From Alphaproteobacteria bacterium HGW-Alphaproteobacteria-4 (GTDB lineage Bacteria; Pseudomonadota; Alphaproteobacteria; Rhodobacterales; Rhodobacteraceae): 64,000 nucleotides of DNA. The translations under genes and the position numbers were made by a program. Location of the stretch: assembly GCA_002842855.1 (NCBI GenBank), contig PHEE01000011.1, positions 1-64,000 of the forward strand, in the 5' to 3' direction. How positions within the stretch are numbered: the stretch's first letter is position 1; the number at the start of each line of letters is the position of its first letter. Under the pieces are notes generated by a model. The model saw only the letters and a list, made by a program, of their open reading frames with translations, was not told where the DNA came from and made no database searches. This document shows positions 44,794 to 52,967 of the stretch, in pieces.

Positions 44794-45615
44794 ATGTATT
44801 TTCTAGGCATGGATGGCGGCGGCAGCGGTTGCCGCGCGGTGCTGTCAGATGCCTCGGGCCGCGTGCTGGGCCGAGGCACGGCGGGCCCATCAAACGTGTT
44901 TTCTGACCCCAATGGTGCGCTGGTCAACGTTCTGTCGGCTGCGCAAAAGGCAATGGGGGGGATTTGTTCGTCGGATGAAGTGGTGGCAGTTCTGGGGCTG
45001 GCGGGCGCGAATGTCGCAGGCGATGGCATTGCGGCCAACCTTCCCTTCGCCCGCGTGCGGGTTCTCGGTGACATCGAAACCGCCGTTGCCGGGGCGCTTG
45101 GCGATGCGGACGGTATTGTGGTTGCGCTTGGCACCGGCTCGGTTTTTGCGCGCCAACGGGCGGGCGAGGTGCGGGCAATCGGGGGCTGGGGTCTGACACT
45201 GGGCGATGAGGGCAGCGGTGCCTGGATGGGCCGGGCGCTATGCGCGCGGGCGCTGAAAGCGGTGGATGGGTTTTTCGAAATGTCGCCGCTTTTGGCTGGA
45301 TTAGTGACTGAAATTGGCAGCGCGGCGGCGATTGTCCGCTTTGCCGCGCGCGCCACGCCCGCAGATTTCGCGGCACTGGCGCCGCGCGTGTTGGGGGCGG
45401 ATGACCCTGCCGCCGCGGCGCTTATGGCGGAGGCGGCATCCGCGGTGAGCGCTGCTATTGCGCTGCTTCAGCCCTCTGATGGGGCTTTGCCTGTGGTATA
45501 TCTCGGTGGCCTAGGCTCGATATTTGCCGCGCGGCTTGGCGCACACTGGCCGCAACGCGCGCCCTTGGGGGACGGGCTAAGCGGCGCGCTTTGGCTGGCC
45601 TTGCGCGACGCCTAA
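44794..45615 (+). CDS. BadF/BadG/BcrA/BcrD-type ATPase, putative amino-sugar (GlcNAc-like) kinase
   Basis: 273 residues of the ASKHA fold. Phosphate-1 loop MYFLGMDGGGSGCRAVLSDASG, phosphate-2 DADGIVVALGTGSVFA, and the GGWGLTLGDEGSGAWMG motif typical of the BadF/N-acetylglucosamine kinase group, ending with VYLGGLGSIFA (adenosine motif). It starts 43 bp after xylA on the same strand, so it may belong to the xyl transcript, yet it is not part of the xylose pathway. An amino-sugar or related hexosamine is the likely substrate by family, but no transporter or deaminase gene is adjacent. Confidence 0.78.
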   Translation: MYFLGMDGGGSGCRAVLSDASGRVLGRGTAGPSNVFSDPNGALVNVLSAAQKAMGGICSSDEVVAVLGLAGANVAGDGIAANLPFARVRVLGDIETAVAGALGDADGIVVALGTGSVFARQRAGEVRAIGGWGLTLGDEGSGAWMGRALCARALKAVDGFFEMSPLLAGLVTEIGSAAAIVRFAARATPADFAALAPRVLGADDPAAAALMAEAASAVSAAIALLQPSDGALPVVYLGGLGSIFAARLGAHWPQRAPLGDGLSGALWLALRDA

Positions 45616-45658
45616 CCGACAGGGCGCGACACCGGGTGCCGCGCCCTGCTTGGGCAGA

Positions 45659-46852
45659 TCAGTATTGCACGAAGCGCACCGAATGCACATCTCCCGGCGC
45701 CGGGATGTGCCCGATGACTTCATCGGTAGCGGCATCGATTACCGTAATTTCGTTGCCGCGGTTTTCGGCAACCCAGATTTGCGTGCCATCGGGGTTCAGG
45801 AATACATGGTCGGGCTGCACGCCAACCGTGATTTCCTTGATGACCGCCTTGGTCTCGGTGTCGATAACGTAAAGTTTGGTGTTTCCGGGATCTTGCACAT
45901 AGGTCTTGCCAACGACGTAAAGCTTTGCGCCGTCTGCCGACAACACGATGCCATAGGGCGCCATCGGCAGCGGGATTGCGGCAAGCACCTCGTCTTTGGC
46001 GCCGTCTTGGCCAATTGCGATTTCCATCACCTCGGGCTCGTTCTTGACGGGTACCGAAGACCCGGTATTTGTGACCCATGCGGTCTTGCCGTCGGCCGAG
46101 AAGGCGACCCAGATGGCGCCGTAGCCAACTTCGTAAGCCTGCACCTGCTTGAAGGTCTTGAGGTCAACCTTCGAGATCCAACCTGGCCGCGAAGGTATTG
46201 GCGAGCGCACGGTGACATACGCGAAGCTACCCGTGGGGTCGGACCATGCCGAATACATCCGCCCGCCGACCGTGTAGGCGTGGATACGCCCGAGCACGGC
46301 ATTTTCGTTGTTCGGGTCTAGCAACAGCGCGCCGATACCGGGATTGTCAGTATCGATCATGATGAACTTGTCAGTTTGCTTGTAAGTGCCTTCATCGACG
46401 TGATGCGTGCGCGCGCCTACATCGATTGTCTGCGCCAGCTTCATTGTGCGCCCGTCGAGCACATGGATCAGCGTTGAGGCTGAAGGCAGACTTGGAACAT
46501 AAAGGTATTTGCCGTCTGCCGACGCGCCCAGGCCGTGGCTCTGGTAGCCCTCGGGCATCGGCACCGGGAATTGGCCCAGGATTTCGCGCGTCGCGGCATC
46601 TGCTACTGTAATGTAGTTGGCGTCAGCCGGGCTGTCATAGGCCATGCCCGACTGGATATAGGCAATCAGCTGGCCCGGTTTGACAGGAAAGGCGTCGGGG
46701 CCGGAATGGTCAAAGTTGGTGGTGACGATGCCAAGGTTGTCGGCCAGTTGCGCCTGAGCGGGCATTGCGCCCAACGCAAGGGCCGCGGTTGCGGCAAGCC
46801 CGGCGGCCGCGATCAGGCCGCGAAGCGGGGACTTGGGGGTATGAAAACGCAT
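45659..46852 (-). CDS. Exported YVTN/YncE-type beta-propeller protein
   Basis: 397 residues with a Sec signal (PLRGLIAAAGLAATAALALG..AQA, cleavage near 34), then repeated blades of about 40-45 residues: YITVADAATREILGQFPVPM, GKYLYVPSLPSASTLIHVLDGRTMKLAQTIDVG, SFAYVTVRS, LYVVGKTY..KLYVIDTETKAVIKEITVGVQPDHVFLNPDGTQIWVAENRGNEITVIDAATDEVIGHI. This is the YVTN pattern found in YncE and in periplasmic proteins of several oxidative pathways. No cofactor motif is seen. It follows the lysine operon on the same strand after an AT-rich 222-bp gap, so it probably has its own promoter. Convergent with the BadF gene. Confidence 0.85.
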   Translation of the reverse strand: MRFHTPKSPLRGLIAAAGLAATAALALGAMPAQAQLADNLGIVTTNFDHSGPDAFPVKPGQLIAYIQSGMAYDSPADANYITVADAATREILGQFPVPMPEGYQSHGLGASADGKYLYVPSLPSASTLIHVLDGRTMKLAQTIDVGARTHHVDEGTYKQTDKFIMIDTDNPGIGALLLDPNNENAVLGRIHAYTVGGRMYSAWSDPTGSFAYVTVRSPIPSRPGWISKVDLKTFKQVQAYEVGYGAIWVAFSADGKTAWVTNTGSSVPVKNEPEVMEIAIGQDGAKDEVLAAIPLPMAPYGIVLSADGAKLYVVGKTYVQDPGNTKLYVIDTETKAVIKEITVGVQPDHVFLNPDGTQIWVAENRGNEITVIDAATDEVIGHIPAPGDVHSVRFVQY

Positions 46853-47074
46853 GTGATCCTCTATTGCAAAGCAGCACCTGTCGGGCGCCGACTGACATGC
46901 AAAAGCGTGTATCGTGCCACCGGTAAATGCGACAAAGTGGAAGGGGTCTCACATTCCGTTTTTGTTATGTAATGTTCGTTCTGTTTATCCTGTTGAAATC
47001 CTTTGGAATGCTTTTACGCGGGCACCAAATGTACAACACAAATGGGTCCATATGCCGCACCTGTTGATGCAATA
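46853..47074. promoter_or_regulatory. AT-rich leader upstream of the YVTN gene
   Basis: 222 bp between the end of the lysine dehydrogenase gene and the YVTN start. Base composition is clearly lower in GC than the surrounding genes. It is a likely promoter/leader for the YVTN gene on the minus strand. I found no strong hairpin or consensus promoter. Confidence 0.4.
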
Positions 47075-48142
47075 TCAGTCAGTTTGCGCCTCGAACAACT
47101 GCCCTGTTCGCGTGGCAAGATAAGGCGCGAAGGGGATTTCTTCTTGTTTGAGAAACCCTTGCTGCGGCAAGGCCCCCGCCCGCACCATCTCGATTACCGA
47201 GACGACCGAGGCCGAGGTGGTCCAGGCAATTGCCGTGCGCGGGCGGCCGCCAATGATGATCGGGCGCCAAGCGCGCACATATTCCTTGCGCCGCAACTGG
47301 CCGCCCTGCCAGCCCTCGGCGGCGACGTGCAGATAGACCACGTCATCCTCGACCGGCGGCTTGGCGTTGGTCAGTATCCGCCCCGCCTCGGCCCGGTTTT
47401 CGCGCATCAGCAGCTCATGGAAAAAGAAGTTCATCAGCTCGACATGGCCGGGGTAGCGCATGGTCTTGTAATCGAGGTTCTCGATCTTCCCGGCATAGGT
47501 TTCGCACATGGTGCCAAGACCGCCCGAGGTGGTAAATGCCTCAAGCCGCGTGCCGTTGACATAAACGGTTTCCAGCCACTCCATCGCGGAAACGGTCTTT
47601 TGCACGCCTTCCTCGATCACCTCGCAATCATTGAGGTATTCGTTGACCACCCCCTCGGGCGACCAGTTGAAGGCGTAGCCCAGAAGGCCCGTGGGGTTTT
47701 GCGGCAAGGCGCCGACCCGCAGGCGGATTGAGCGCACACGCTCAAACTGCGCCGCCAGATCGGCGCCGATGATGCCCACAAGGCCCGGCGCCAGCCCGCA
47801 TTGCGGCGCCATCAGGCCACGCGAAGTTTTCGCAAGCTCGCGGATGTGGCGTGTGGTGGGCACGTCTTCGGTAAGGTCGAAATAGTGCATTCCAAGCGCG
47901 TGCGCAGCACTCGAAACGCCTTTGTTGAGCGCATAGGGCAGGCACGAAAGCACCGCCTGATAGGGCTTCAGCAGGGCCTCCATGCCTGCCAGATCGCCCA
48001 GATCAGCCTGACGGCTGAGAAAGCGCCCGGCGTGGGGGCGGGCGTCGATGCCGGTCACATCAAAGCCCGCCTCAACCAGCAACTCGGCGGCAAGGTGCCC
48101 GACCTTGCCAAGGCCAAGCACCGCAATCTTGCTGAAACTCAT
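47075..48142 (-). CDS. Saccharopine dehydrogenase-family enzyme, probable L-lysine 6-dehydrogenase
   Basis: 355 residues. N-terminal Rossmann motif IAVLGLGKVGHLAAELLVEAGFDVTGID, then YQAVLSCLPYALNKGVSSAAHALGMHYFDLTED and MAPQCGLAPGLVGIIGADLAAQF, and the substrate part with FTTSGGLGTMCETYAGKIENLDYKTMRYPGHVELM. This family contains saccharopine dehydrogenase and the one-step L-lysine 6-dehydrogenase. No lysine-ketoglutarate reductase domain or gene is present, which favours lysine dehydrogenase giving 2-aminoadipate 6-semialdehyde. GGGAGGA precedes the ATG and overlaps the stop region of the upstream aldehyde dehydrogenase, 10 bp away. Last gene of the E1-acyltransferase-ALDH operon. Confidence 0.8.
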   Translation of the reverse strand: MSFSKIAVLGLGKVGHLAAELLVEAGFDVTGIDARPHAGRFLSRQADLGDLAGMEALLKPYQAVLSCLPYALNKGVSSAAHALGMHYFDLTEDVPTTRHIRELAKTSRGLMAPQCGLAPGLVGIIGADLAAQFERVRSIRLRVGALPQNPTGLLGYAFNWSPEGVVNEYLNDCEVIEEGVQKTVSAMEWLETVYVNGTRLEAFTTSGGLGTMCETYAGKIENLDYKTMRYPGHVELMNFFFHELLMRENRAEAGRILTNAKPPVEDDVVYLHVAAEGWQGGQLRRKEYVRAWRPIIIGGRPRTAIAWTTSASVVSVIEMVRAGALPQQGFLKQEEIPFAPYLATRTGQLFEAQTD

Positions 48143-48152
48143 CGCATCCTCC

Positions 48153-49646
48153 CTAGATGTCGAACTTCACGCCCTGCGCCAGCGGCAGTTTCGCCGAGTA
48201 GTTGATGGTATTGGTCTGACGGCGCATGTAGCCCTTCCAGGCGTCCGAGCCGCTTTCGCGCCCGCCCCCGGTTTCCTTTTCGCCGCCAAACGCACCGCCG
48301 ATTTCGGCCCCCGATGGCCCGATGTTGACGTTGGCAATGCCGCAATCCGACCCCGCCGCCGAGAGGAAGGTTTCGGCCTCGCGCAGGTTGAGCGTGAAGA
48401 TGCAGCTTGAAAGCCCCTGCGGCACCTCGTTTTGCAAGGCAATCGCTTCGTCAAGCGTATCGTAGCCCATAACGTAGAGGATCGGCGCAAAGGTTTCTTC
48501 GCGCACCGCCGCGGTCTGGCCCGGCATTTCCACCACCGCAGGCTCAACATAGGCGCCACCCTGCGGCGCGCCTTTCGCCACCGCACGGCCACCATGCACA
48601 GTGCCGCCTTCGGCCCGCGCCTGTTCCAGCATCGCCAGCATCCGATCACGCGCGCCGTGGTCGATCAGCGGGCCGATCAGTGTGGTTGCGGCGCGCGGAT
48701 CACCAATCGGCAGGCTCGCATAGGCCTTGGTCAGCCGCGCCACGAGGTCGGCGCGGATCGAATTGTGCGCAATCAGGCGGCGCAGGCTGGTGCAGCGCTG
48801 CCCGGCGGTGCCCACGGCAGAAAAGACGATGGCGCGCACCGCCATGTCAATATCAGCCGAGGGCGCCACGATCATTGCGTTATTGCCGCCAAGCTCCAGA
48901 ATCGCACGGCCAAACCGCGCCGCCACCTTGGGCCCGACAATCCGGCCCATGCGGGTGGAACCGGTGGCCGAAACCACCGGCACCGCGGGCGAATTGACCA
49001 GCGCCTCGCCCACCGCCGGGCCGCCGATGACTAGTTGTACCAAACCCTCGGGGGCATCGCCAAAGCGGGCCAGCGCGCGCGCCATGATCTTCATGCTGGC
49101 CATCGCGGTCAGCGGGGTCTTTTCGGACGGCTTCCAGATCACCGGGTTGCCACATACGAGCGCAAGTGCCGCGTTCCAGCTCCAAACCGCCACAGGAAAA
49201 TTGAAAGCTGAAATGATAGCCACCGGGCCAAGCGGGTGCCAGGTTTCCATCATCCGGTGGCCGGGGCGTTCCGAGGCGATGGTCAGGCCGTAAAGCTGAC
49301 GCGAGAGGCCCACGGCGAAATCGCAGATGTCGATCATCTCCTGCACCTCGCCAAGACCTTCCGAAGTGATCTTGCCCGCTTCGAGCGTGACCAGCGCGCC
49401 GAGTTCGGCCTTGGCCGCGCGCAACTCTTCGCCCAGCAGCCGCACCAATTCGCCCCGGCGCGGCGCCGGAACCTCGCGCCAGGCGGCGAAGGCCGCCTCA
49501 GCGCGCCCGATGACGGCGGGCATCGCATCTGCGCTGGTTTCGTGCACGCGGGCCAGTTCGGCGCCATCAATCGGGCTGCGCACCGCAAGCGTGCCGCCAG
49601 TCAATTCATGGGCGGTCAGGCCGAGTGTCGCGAAAAGATCGGTCAT
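48153..49646 (-). CDS. 2-aminoadipate 6-semialdehyde dehydrogenase (ALDH7/antiquitin type)
   Basis: NAD-dependent oxidation of aminoadipate semialdehyde (or its cyclic imine) to 2-aminoadipate. 497 residues. Catalytic C285 in GTAGQRCTSLRRL and general base E251 in ELGGNNAMIV; the NN after ELGG and the TSLRR after the cysteine are typical of ALDH7A1. C-terminus: GIANVNIGPSGAEIGGAFGGEKETGGGRESGSDAWKGYMRRQTNTINYS. Two ATGs are possible (49652, 49646). AAGGGAG has a 7-bp spacing only to 49646, so I use that one. Starts 2 bp after the acyltransferase stop. Confidence 0.9.
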   Translation of the reverse strand: MTDLFATLGLTAHELTGGTLAVRSPIDGAELARVHETSADAMPAVIGRAEAAFAAWREVPAPRRGELVRLLGEELRAAKAELGALVTLEAGKITSEGLGEVQEMIDICDFAVGLSRQLYGLTIASERPGHRMMETWHPLGPVAIISAFNFPVAVWSWNAALALVCGNPVIWKPSEKTPLTAMASMKIMARALARFGDAPEGLVQLVIGGPAVGEALVNSPAVPVVSATGSTRMGRIVGPKVAARFGRAILELGGNNAMIVAPSADIDMAVRAIVFSAVGTAGQRCTSLRRLIAHNSIRADLVARLTKAYASLPIGDPRAATTLIGPLIDHGARDRMLAMLEQARAEGGTVHGGRAVAKGAPQGGAYVEPAVVEMPGQTAAVREETFAPILYVMGYDTLDEAIALQNEVPQGLSSCIFTLNLREAETFLSAAGSDCGIANVNIGPSGAEIGGAFGGEKETGGGRESGSDAWKGYMRRQTNTINYSAKLPLAQGVKFDI

Positions 49647-49648
49647 GG

Positions 49649-50686
49649 TCATTCTCCCTTTTGGGTAACAAGGCGGCGCTGTTCGGTCATGCCCATCGAG
49701 GCGATGACGGGCCGGGCCAACTGCCGCGCCTGAAACGCGGTTTTCGTGTCTATACCGGCCCAATCAGCCAGAATCAGCGATTGTGCCACGGCCCCGCCCA
49801 GCGTAGTGCCGGGCCCGGTGACAATGAAGATGTCGGGCGCGAACTCGCGCGCGGCAACGGTGATGGCACGGGTGAAATCGTAAGGCTCAACCACCTGATG
49901 GCCAAGCGTATAGGTGCGCAAGGCGCCCGGATCGGTCGCCCCCGGCCACCAGATCGCGCCGCGCCCGTCGATCAGCGGCAGTCTGGGCTGGGTGAATAGT
50001 GCATCTGGCAAAGCCGCGCGCCCGGCGACAGCTACCGGCGCCTGAAGCGCGGTGTGAAATGCTGCGTGGTTGGCCAGCCGCATCGGGAATCGACCCTGCA
50101 CAGGCGGAACCGAAGCCTCGAAGGCCGCAAGTCCGGCCTCGTTGCCCGCCAGCACGAGCATGCCGCCAAGATCTATCGACAGCGCCAGATCATGCCCGGA
50201 GCGCGCGGCAATGGTTTCGACCAGCGCCAGAAGTTCAGCCTTGCGCCCCGAGATCGGGCGCCAGTCTTCATCGGTAAAGGGGTAGAGCGTCTGCCCACCG
50301 ATCAGATGTGTCTGCATCAGGGTGCCCATGGTGTTGACCACCTCGAACCCCGCCTCTGCGCTCAGCGCCCCGGCGCAGGCAAGCGCCGAATACCAGCCCA
50401 TGGAATTGCCGGTAACGGCAACCACATCGACGCCGGAAATGTCTTGAAAATCGGCATAGGTGCAGGCGTAGATCAGCGCGCTGGCATTATCGCCGCGGGT
50501 GTGGCGGGCCACGGAATAGGCGCCGGCACCATCAAGGCTGGCCAGGGTTTCCTGCCCCAAGGCCGCGCGCCGCGCGTCAAACGGCTGTAACAGAGCCGCT
50601 TTTGCGTGGTGATGGCGGGCCAGATAGCCAAGCTCGGTTTTCGTGTAGGTGCCCCGTCCGGGGCAGATGACCACAGCGGTTGTCAT
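49649..50686 (-). CDS. FabD-like acyltransferase lacking the malonyl-binding arginine
   Basis: 345 residues of the acyl-carrier-protein S-acyltransferase fold. Nucleophile S95 is in GNSMGWYSALACAGAL (usual GHSLG) and the catalytic histidine is H207 in LANHAAFHTALQAP, aligned with the SHCALM of FabD. At the position of the FabD arginine that holds the malonyl carboxylate (VEMRGKFMQ in E. coli) this protein has VNTMGTLMQ, with M120 in place of arginine. It is therefore unlikely to be a malonyltransferase. It overlaps the E1 gene by 4 bp and is followed 2 bp later by the semialdehyde dehydrogenase, so it belongs to the lysine locus. Substrate unknown. Confidence 0.8.
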   Translation of the reverse strand: MTTAVVICPGRGTYTKTELGYLARHHHAKAALLQPFDARRAALGQETLASLDGAGAYSVARHTRGDNASALIYACTYADFQDISGVDVVAVTGNSMGWYSALACAGALSAEAGFEVVNTMGTLMQTHLIGGQTLYPFTDEDWRPISGRKAELLALVETIAARSGHDLALSIDLGGMLVLAGNEAGLAAFEASVPPVQGRFPMRLANHAAFHTALQAPVAVAGRAALPDALFTQPRLPLIDGRGAIWWPGATDPGALRTYTLGHQVVEPYDFTRAITVAAREFAPDIFIVTGPGTTLGGAVAQSLILADWAGIDTKTAFQARQLARPVIASMGMTEQRRLVTQKGE

Positions 50687-52866
50687 GCCACCCCCACCAG
50701 TTTCAGGGCCGCATCGGTAATGCCCGGCGCCGAAGGCAGCGTGGCGGCATAGGCGGGGCCGGTGGCAATGAAACTGTCCTCGGCGGTGATCCGGGCGGCT
50801 TTGCGACCCGCTTCGGCAAACAGTGTCATAAATTCTTCCGACACGTTGCCGGATCGGCGGCATTCATCGACCACCAACACCTGCGTGCAGCCCTCGGTTG
50901 CGGCCAGCAAGGCCGCGCGCGGCAGCGGCGCAAGCCAGCGGGCATCGATGATGCGCAGATCGACGCCCTTGGCACGCAGCCCCGCCTCGGCCTGCCGCGA
51001 AAGGTAATAGCCGTTGCCGTAGGTGACAATCGCCAGATCGCGGCCCTTGCCATGCACCCCGACCTCGCCAAAGCCGATGCGCTCGTTTGGGCCGGGATAG
51101 AGACACATCCAGCCACCATCCTTGTCAGCATTCAGGTCGCGCATCGGGTAAAGCGCGATCGGCTCGACGAAGACCACCAACCGCTGTTCCTCGCGCGCAA
51201 GGCGCACACATTCGCGCAGCATCCGCGCGGCGTCGGCACCGTTCGAGGGCACCGCAAGAATGAGGCCCGGAATGTCGCGCAGCACGGCAAGCGAGTTGTC
51301 GTTGTGGAAATGCCCGCCAAAGCCTTTCTGATAGCCAAGCCCTGCGATGCGCAGCACCATCGGGTTGGTGAATTGGCCGTTCGAGAAGAACGGCAAGGTC
51401 GCCGCCTCGCCGCGGATCTGGTCTTCGGCATTGTGCAGATAGGCCAGAAACTGGATCTCGGGCATCGGCAGAAAGCCGTTATGCGCAAGCCCGATGCCAA
51501 GCCCCAGGATGCTTTGTTCATCAAGCAGCGTGTCGATCATCCGGTCGGGGCCAAAGCGCGCCTGCAATTTCTGCGTCACGCCATAAACGCCGCCCTTGCG
51601 CCCCACGTCTTCGCCCATCAGCACTATTTCGGGGTGCTCGAGCATGAGATCGGTCAAGGCCCAGTTGATAAGGCGCGACATGATCTGCGGCTCGGCCATC
51701 GCCTTGAGATCGGCACCAAAAGCGGCCTCACGCGCCTGCGCGGTGGGGCCATTGCTGGGCTTGCAGAGGCGCTTTGGCGGAACGATACTGGCCATCACCT
51801 CGGTGGCGGCCTTTAGCCGGGGGCGGGTAACGGCTTCGGCGGCTACCCGCGAAACGCGCGCCAGAGTTTCGGAATAGATGGCCAGTGCCGCCTCGGGCGA
51901 TAGCGCACCCGCAGCACCCAGCAGCCGCACCGAATGCAGCAGGGGGTCATTCGCCTCTTCCGCCTCCACCTCTTCGCGCGGCATGTAGGTGGTGGGCATG
52001 TCGGCGCCCGCGTGGCCGTAAAGCCGCACCATGCGCAGATGCAGGAATGCGGGCTTGCGGCGCGTGCGCACATAATCGGCGGCCTCTGAGGCGACCGCAA
52101 AGGCCTCGTAAAGGTCGAGCCCGTCAGCGCTGAAATACTTCACGCCGGGGCGCTGCGCATGGCTTGCGGCGATCCAGCCCTTCGGCGTTTTCGTTGAAAT
52201 GCCGATGCCGTTATCCTCACACACGAACAGCAAGGGCAGCGGCACCGACTGATACGAGGTCCAGGCGGCGGTGTTGAAGGCGCCCTGGGCGGTCGAGTGG
52301 TTGGCCGAGGCATCGCCAAAGCTGCACATGACAATCGCATCTTCGGCCAGCGCGCGGTGTTCGGGCGGGCGGCGACGGGCGAGGCCGAGGCTGTAGGCCG
52401 CGCCAACGGCTTTTGGCAGGTGGCTGGCAATGGTCGAGGTCTGCGGCGGAATGGTCAGATCCTTCGAGCCAAGCACCTTGTGCCGCCCGCCCGAAACCGG
52501 ATCTTCGGCGGACGAGGCAAAGGACAAGAGCATGTCCCAGGTCATGGTCTGCCCCGGCACCTGCGCAGCGCGGGCAATCTGAAAGGCGGCGTCGCGGTAG
52601 TGCAAAAAGGCCATGTCGGCGGGCCGCAGCGCCGCCGCCACCGCCGCCATGCCCTCATGCCCCGACGAGCCGATGGTATAAAACCCCTGCCCCGCCTTCT
52701 GCATCGCGCGGCTGGTTCGGTCGAGCGCGCGGCTGGTGCATTGCGCCCGAAACAGCGCCACCGCCTCGATGGCGCTCAGCCCCGTGGTTGGCGCACGTCC
52801 CGCAGGCAGGTCATGTGCTGCAACCCGGCGCAGGAAGTTTTCGTGGACAATCTCGGAGCGCGGCAT
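50683..52866 (-). CDS. Fused E1 alpha-beta 2-oxoacid dehydrogenase (candidate 2-oxoadipate dehydrogenase E1)
   Basis: 727 residues from ATG 52866 (MPRSEIVHENF); a TTG at 52884 is possible. The N-terminal half is an E1 alpha chain (FYTIGSSGHEGMAAVAAAL; thiamine diphosphate motif MCSFGDASANHSTAQGAFNTAAW..EDNGIGIS; phosphorylation-loop-like YGHAGADMPTTYM). The C-terminal half (about 400-727) is an E1 beta chain (LEHPEIVLMGEDVGRKGGVYGVTQKL, TLLDEQSILGLGIGLAHNG, PVLV-like AIVTYGNGYYLSRQAEAGL). The general type is branched-chain/pyruvate E1. Within a lysine cluster the logical substrate is 2-oxoadipate. No E2 or E3 gene is present here. It overlaps the acyltransferase gene (ATGA). Confidence 0.82.
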   Translation of the reverse strand: MPRSEIVHENFLRRVAAHDLPAGRAPTTGLSAIEAVALFRAQCTSRALDRTSRAMQKAGQGFYTIGSSGHEGMAAVAAALRPADMAFLHYRDAAFQIARAAQVPGQTMTWDMLLSFASSAEDPVSGGRHKVLGSKDLTIPPQTSTIASHLPKAVGAAYSLGLARRRPPEHRALAEDAIVMCSFGDASANHSTAQGAFNTAAWTSYQSVPLPLLFVCEDNGIGISTKTPKGWIAASHAQRPGVKYFSADGLDLYEAFAVASEAADYVRTRRKPAFLHLRMVRLYGHAGADMPTTYMPREEVEAEEANDPLLHSVRLLGAAGALSPEAALAIYSETLARVSRVAAEAVTRPRLKAATEVMASIVPPKRLCKPSNGPTAQAREAAFGADLKAMAEPQIMSRLINWALTDLMLEHPEIVLMGEDVGRKGGVYGVTQKLQARFGPDRMIDTLLDEQSILGLGIGLAHNGFLPMPEIQFLAYLHNAEDQIRGEAATLPFFSNGQFTNPMVLRIAGLGYQKGFGGHFHNDNSLAVLRDIPGLILAVPSNGADAARMLRECVRLAREEQRLVVFVEPIALYPMRDLNADKDGGWMCLYPGPNERIGFGEVGVHGKGRDLAIVTYGNGYYLSRQAEAGLRAKGVDLRIIDARWLAPLPRAALLAATEGCTQVLVVDECRRSGNVSEEFMTLFAEAGRKAARITAEDSFIATGPAYAATLPSAPGITDAALKLVGVA

Positions 52867-52898
52867 CGTATTCTCGACTCCCAAGCTTGCCTTGGTTC

Positions 52899-52950
52899 AA
52901 ATATCCCCGCCGGAGGCACTTTTGGCCAAGGGCCTCCGGCGGGGATATTT
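52899..52950. repeat. Perfect 19-bp inverted repeat between gcdH and the E1 gene
   Basis: AAATATCCCCGCCGGAGGC at 52899-52917 and its exact complement at 52932-52950, with a 14-nt loop (52918-52931). A further CCTTGG/CCAAGG pair flanks it (52890-52895, 52954-52959). On the minus strand it lies between the gcdH stop and the E1 start, so it probably terminates or attenuates the aminotransferase-gcdH message. From memory this AAATATCCCCGCCGGAGGC-type hairpin recurs between genes of many Rhodobacteraceae. Confidence 0.8.
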
Positions 52951-52967
52951 AGCCCAAGGCATTTGTT

